Origin: CAXXOK01 sp963663285
Lineage (GTDB): Bacteria > Bacillota > Clostridia > Christensenellales > Aristaeellaceae
Direction of reading: 5' to 3'
Length of the DNA stretch: 64,000 nt
Assembly: GCA_963663285.2 (NCBI GenBank)
Contig: CAXXNI010000004.1
Coordinates: 744,001 to 808,000 of the forward strand
Shown here piece by piece: positions 61,474 through 64,000 of the stretch. The notes under the pieces were generated by a model, which was not told the origin of the DNA, did no database searches, and saw only the letters and a program-made list of their open reading frames with translations. A program made the position numbers and the translations under genes. Numbering within the stretch: the first letter of the stretch is position 1; each line of letters begins with the position of its first letter.

Positions 61474-62510
61474 TACAGGCAAAAAAGGGCGCGCAGGCGC
61501 TGCTGGATGTGCTGAAGATACTGGCGCTGACGGTGCTCATCGGCACGGGGTTGATATTAGCCAGCGGCGCAAGCCCGCTGGAAGCTTACCAGCTGTTCTT
61601 CCGCGGTATGTTCGGCACGTTTTCCAGCTTTGCGGAAATTTTCGTAAAGGCGTGCCCGTTGATTTTGACCAGCCTTGGCTGCGCCATTGCGTTTCGCACC
61701 GGGTTTTTCAACATTGGCGCTGAAGGGCAGTTTTACGTGGGGGCGATGGGCGCTACAATCGTCGCGCTGTACCTGCCGGATAGCTTCGGCGCTATGCGTA
61801 TCGTGCTGGCGCTGGTGGTCGGCTTTCTCTGCGGCGGGCTGTGGGCGCTGATTGCGGCGGTACTGAAGGCGAAGTTCAACATTTCCGAAATTATCGTAAC
61901 CATCATGCTCAACTACATCGCCATCAACTTTCTGGGGTATGCGGTGCGCTCCTTCCTGATGGACCCGGCGGGCAACGTGCCCCAGTCCGCCAAGATCGCT
62001 ACGGCAGCGCGGCTGCCGATTCTCATCCGCTCTACACGGTTTCACGCGGGCATCCTCATTGCGGTTTTCTGCGTGCTGCTGGTGTGGTATTTGATGGAGA
62101 AAACCACCGTGGGCTACGAGCTGACTGCCGTAGGGCGCAACAAACGCGCGGCGGGCTGCAACGGCATCAACGTATTTAAAAACATCATTCTTTCTGCCTT
62201 TTTAAGCGGCGGGTTTGCGGCAGTCGCGGGCGGCATTGAGGTGCTTGCGATACAGAAAAAACTGCTGGAAGGTATTTCCGCCAACTGCGGGTACACGGCG
62301 GTGCTGGTAGCGCTGATTGCGGGCAACAGTCCGCTGGGGGTGCTGGCGGTAGCGATACTCTACGCCGCCATGCAGGTGGGGGCCAACTCCATGCAGCGGC
62401 AGCTGGGCGTGCCCTCGGCGATTGTGAATATTCTCATCGGCGTGGTTGTCGTGCTCATATTGGGCAAAGAATTGCTTACCGTATCCCGGCGCAGGAAAAG
62501 CGCGCGCTGA
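61470..62510 (+). CDS. Nucleoside ABC transporter permease, first
   Basis: This 346-residue membrane protein has about eight to ten helices and strings of the BMP-type permeases: AFRTGFFNIGAEGQFYVGAM near residue 72, NISEIIVTIMLNYIAINFLG near 138 and LVALIAGNSPLGVLAVAIL near 270. It overlaps the ATPase gene by 4 bases. With the next permease it forms the channel for purine or nucleoside uptake. Confidence 0.93.
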   Translation: MIQAKKGAQALLDVLKILALTVLIGTGLILASGASPLEAYQLFFRGMFGTFSSFAEIFVKACPLILTSLGCAIAFRTGFFNIGAEGQFYVGAMGATIVALYLPDSFGAMRIVLALVVGFLCGGLWALIAAVLKAKFNISEIIVTIMLNYIAINFLGYAVRSFLMDPAGNVPQSAKIATAARLPILIRSTRFHAGILIAVFCVLLVWYLMEKTTVGYELTAVGRNKRAAGCNGINVFKNIILSAFLSGGFAAVAGGIEVLAIQKKLLEGISANCGYTAVLVALIAGNSPLGVLAVAILYAAMQVGANSMQRQLGVPSAIVNILIGVVVVLILGKELLTVSRRRKSAR

Positions 62511-62539
62511 GCGCACACCGGAAAGGAGCACAGGCTAAG

Positions 62540-63484
62540 ATGCTGGAGCAGATTTTATCCATCGGGTTTTTAACCGCTTTCCTGTCGGCGGCGGTGCGGC
62601 TGGCCGTGCCGCTGATGTACGGGGGGCTGGGGGAAACCATATCGGAAAAATCCGGTATATTGAATATCGGCATGGAAGGCGTAATGATCAGCGGGGCGTT
62701 TTTCGCCTTTGCGGGGGCGTGGTACAGCGGCAGTTTGGCAGTGGGGCTTCTTTGCGGCGCGCTGGGCGGCGTGGCGGTAAGCGCCCTGCATTCGGTGCTG
62801 ACCATTAAACTGGCAAAAGACCAATCTGTTACCGGCCTTGCGCTGAACATGCTCATGCTGGGCGTAACCAGCTTTTTATTCAAGCGTATGTCCGCCGGGC
62901 AGAGCTACCAGCAGATCGATACGTTTTCCACGGTGAAAATTCCGCTGCTTTCGCAAATCCCGCTGATCGGCGAGGCGTTTTTCAACCGGGATGTGCTGAC
63001 CTATGCGCTGTATGTGCTGCTGATTCTGGTTACCCTGTTTTACCGCAAAACCAATTTGGGGCTTTCCTTTGCGTCCATTGGCGAAAACCCCCGCGCGGCG
63101 GCATCGGCGGGTGTGCCCGTGCACCGCTACCAATGGCTGGCGATGGTGTGCAACGGGGTGTTCGGCGGTATCGGCGGTGCGTATCTGGTGCTGGTGCAGC
63201 TGGGCGTGTTTACCGAAAACATGACCTCCGGGCGCGGCTATATCGCGCTGGCGACGGTCATTCTGGGGCGGTACTCGCCCTTTGGCATGTTCGGCGCGGC
63301 GCTGTTGTTCGGCGCGGCCAACGCCATGCAGATCCGCCTACAAACCATCGGGCTTTCCATTTCACCGTTCCTTTTAAACATTCTGCCCTACGCCATTACG
63401 CTGGTGGCGATGCTGCTGGCCATCGGCAAAAACAATCAGCCGGAGGCGCTGGGCAAGCCTTATGTGAAAGGTTCGCGCGGGTAA
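62540..63484 (+). CDS. Nucleoside ABC transporter permease, second
   Basis: This 314-residue permease has about eight helices and the family strings ETISEKSGILNIGMEGVMIS near residue 34, LAKDQSVTGLALNMLMLGVT near 92 and GRGYIALATVILGRYSPFGM near 232. AAAGGAGCACAGGCTAAG precedes the ATG. It ends the purine or nucleoside importer, followed by a 238-base gap and a MerR gene. Confidence 0.93.
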   Translation: MLEQILSIGFLTAFLSAAVRLAVPLMYGGLGETISEKSGILNIGMEGVMISGAFFAFAGAWYSGSLAVGLLCGALGGVAVSALHSVLTIKLAKDQSVTGLALNMLMLGVTSFLFKRMSAGQSYQQIDTFSTVKIPLLSQIPLIGEAFFNRDVLTYALYVLLILVTLFYRKTNLGLSFASIGENPRAAASAGVPVHRYQWLAMVCNGVFGGIGGAYLVLVQLGVFTENMTSGRGYIALATVILGRYSPFGMFGAALLFGAANAMQIRLQTIGLSISPFLLNILPYAITLVAMLLAIGKNNQPEALGKPYVKGSRG

Positions 63485-63722
63485 CAAACAACCTGTTTCC
63501 TGCGACGTACCGCATCAATGCCTGCTGGATTTTTTTGCCGGGCAGGCAGCGCGGTACGCCGCATTTTTTTGCCGTTATTGCCACCGTTGGAATAGCTGCA
63601 TGTGAATGGTATGCAAATGGAAAGGATGGACAGCCCCCGGTAAATACGGTACACTGAAACCGGCGGCAGGCGCAGCCGGATACCCCGGGCATGTATGCAG
63701 GCGCGCCGCGGCGGAGGTGTGC

Positions 63723-64000
63723 ATGAAGGATTATCTGTCCGTAGGGGAGCTGGCGCGCATTTTCGGGCTGGATGCGCAAACCCTGCATTATTACGATTCC
63801 ATCGGGCTGTACCGGCCGGAAATACGGGACACAAAAACACGCTACCGCAAATACCGTTTCGACCAGATTTATCAGCTGGCGTCGATCCGGTATCTGCGAA
63901 AAATGGGGTATTCGCTGGAGAATATCCGCGAATTTCTGGATTCACGCAGTCCGGACGATACGCTGGAGATGCTGAATAAACGCTCGGAGGAATTGCAGCG
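63723..64000 (+). CDS. MerR-family regulator, 3' end beyond the window
   Basis: The first 92 codons are present. They encode a MerR-type winged HTH: YLSVGELARIFGLDAQTLHY, YDSIGLYRPEIRDTKTRYRK and IRYLRKMGYSLENIREFLDS, followed by the beginning of the dimerisation coiled coil. GGAGGTGTGC precedes the ATG. The missing part would hold the effector domain, so the inducer cannot be guessed. It may control the importer operon just upstream or genes to the right. Confidence 0.92.
   Translation, partial: MKDYLSVGELARIFGLDAQTLHYYDSIGLYRPEIRDTKTRYRKYRFDQIYQLASIRYLRKMGYSLENIREFLDSRSPDDTLEMLNKRSEELQ

Noticed and set aside
1..64000. CRISPR arrays and intact insertion sequences
   Set aside because: I saw no series of regularly spaced short repeats, no Cas-like protein and no transposase with flanking inverted repeats. 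The only mobile-element genes are the damaged integrative element at 33.8-37.9 kb.

Overview
The window reads as a chromosome segment of a Gram-positive Clostridia-type bacterium (Bacillota), probably an uncultured or lightly described gut or fermenter lineage. I infer this from YesM/YesN-type two-component systems beside sugar ABC transporters, strong AGGAGG-type ribosome binding sites, frequent GTG/TTG starts, UgpC/MsmX-type ATPases, an EFR1-type ferrodoxin, and an ECF-like sigma factor followed by a DUF4367-like anti-sigma protein. No species can be assigned from sequence alone.

Region 1 (1-21366) is a plant-glycan or beta-glucan utilisation locus. It holds a histidine kinase/response regulator pair (kinase cut by the window edge), a cytoplasmic GH5, three exported GH3 enzymes, two exported CBM9-like proteins, an exported beta-helix protein, and a complete sugar ABC importer (binding protein, two permeases, ATPase) whose genes are interleaved with GH3 genes. 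A second kinase (10140-11975) and a second response regulator (3344-4819), both on the minus strand, lie apart and may form a split pair.

Region 2 (21691-26925) is a five-gene minus-strand operon: EFR1 flavodoxin-ferredoxin protein, aldo/keto reductase, two alpha/beta hydrolases and a carboxymuconolactone-decarboxylase-family protein. A LysR regulator is transcribed divergently from facing promoters.

Region 3 (about 27-39 kb) is accessory DNA. It contains an unknown exported protein preceded by a decayed second copy, an SH3/peptidoglycan-binding exported protein, two related sigma-region-4-like proteins, a fused XRE-HTH/ECF-sigma gene with its anti-sigma factor and a small exported protein, and a damaged integrative element. 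The element shows a sigma-like protein, an excisionase, an integrase cut before its catalytic domain, two cargo genes, and a second partial copy of the same module. Both module copies carry a roughly 616-bp direct repeat that looks like a structured RNA. The region ends at a tRNA-Arg relic and an intact tRNA-Arg(CCT).

Region 4 (39444-48198) has an AraC regulator with a GyrI-like domain, a nucleoside phosphorylase, and a second sugar ABC importer (binding protein, two permeases) followed by its own YesM/YesN pair. Region 5 (48295-55562) is a minus-strand ribose/allose-type operon: sugar-phosphate isomerase/epimerase-like protein, RbsB/A/C-type importer, ribokinase, DeoR repressor and ROK kinase, behind a very good sigma-A promoter. 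Region 6 (55964-64000) has a radical SAM/SPASM-like protein, then a purine or nucleoside salvage operon: amidohydrolase, BMP-family binding protein, ATPase, two permeases, and a MerR regulator cut by the window end.

A recurring feature is a strong mRNA hairpin just after genes for exported proteins and before the next gene of the same operon. Hairpins of this kind probably set the expression ratios within these operons.
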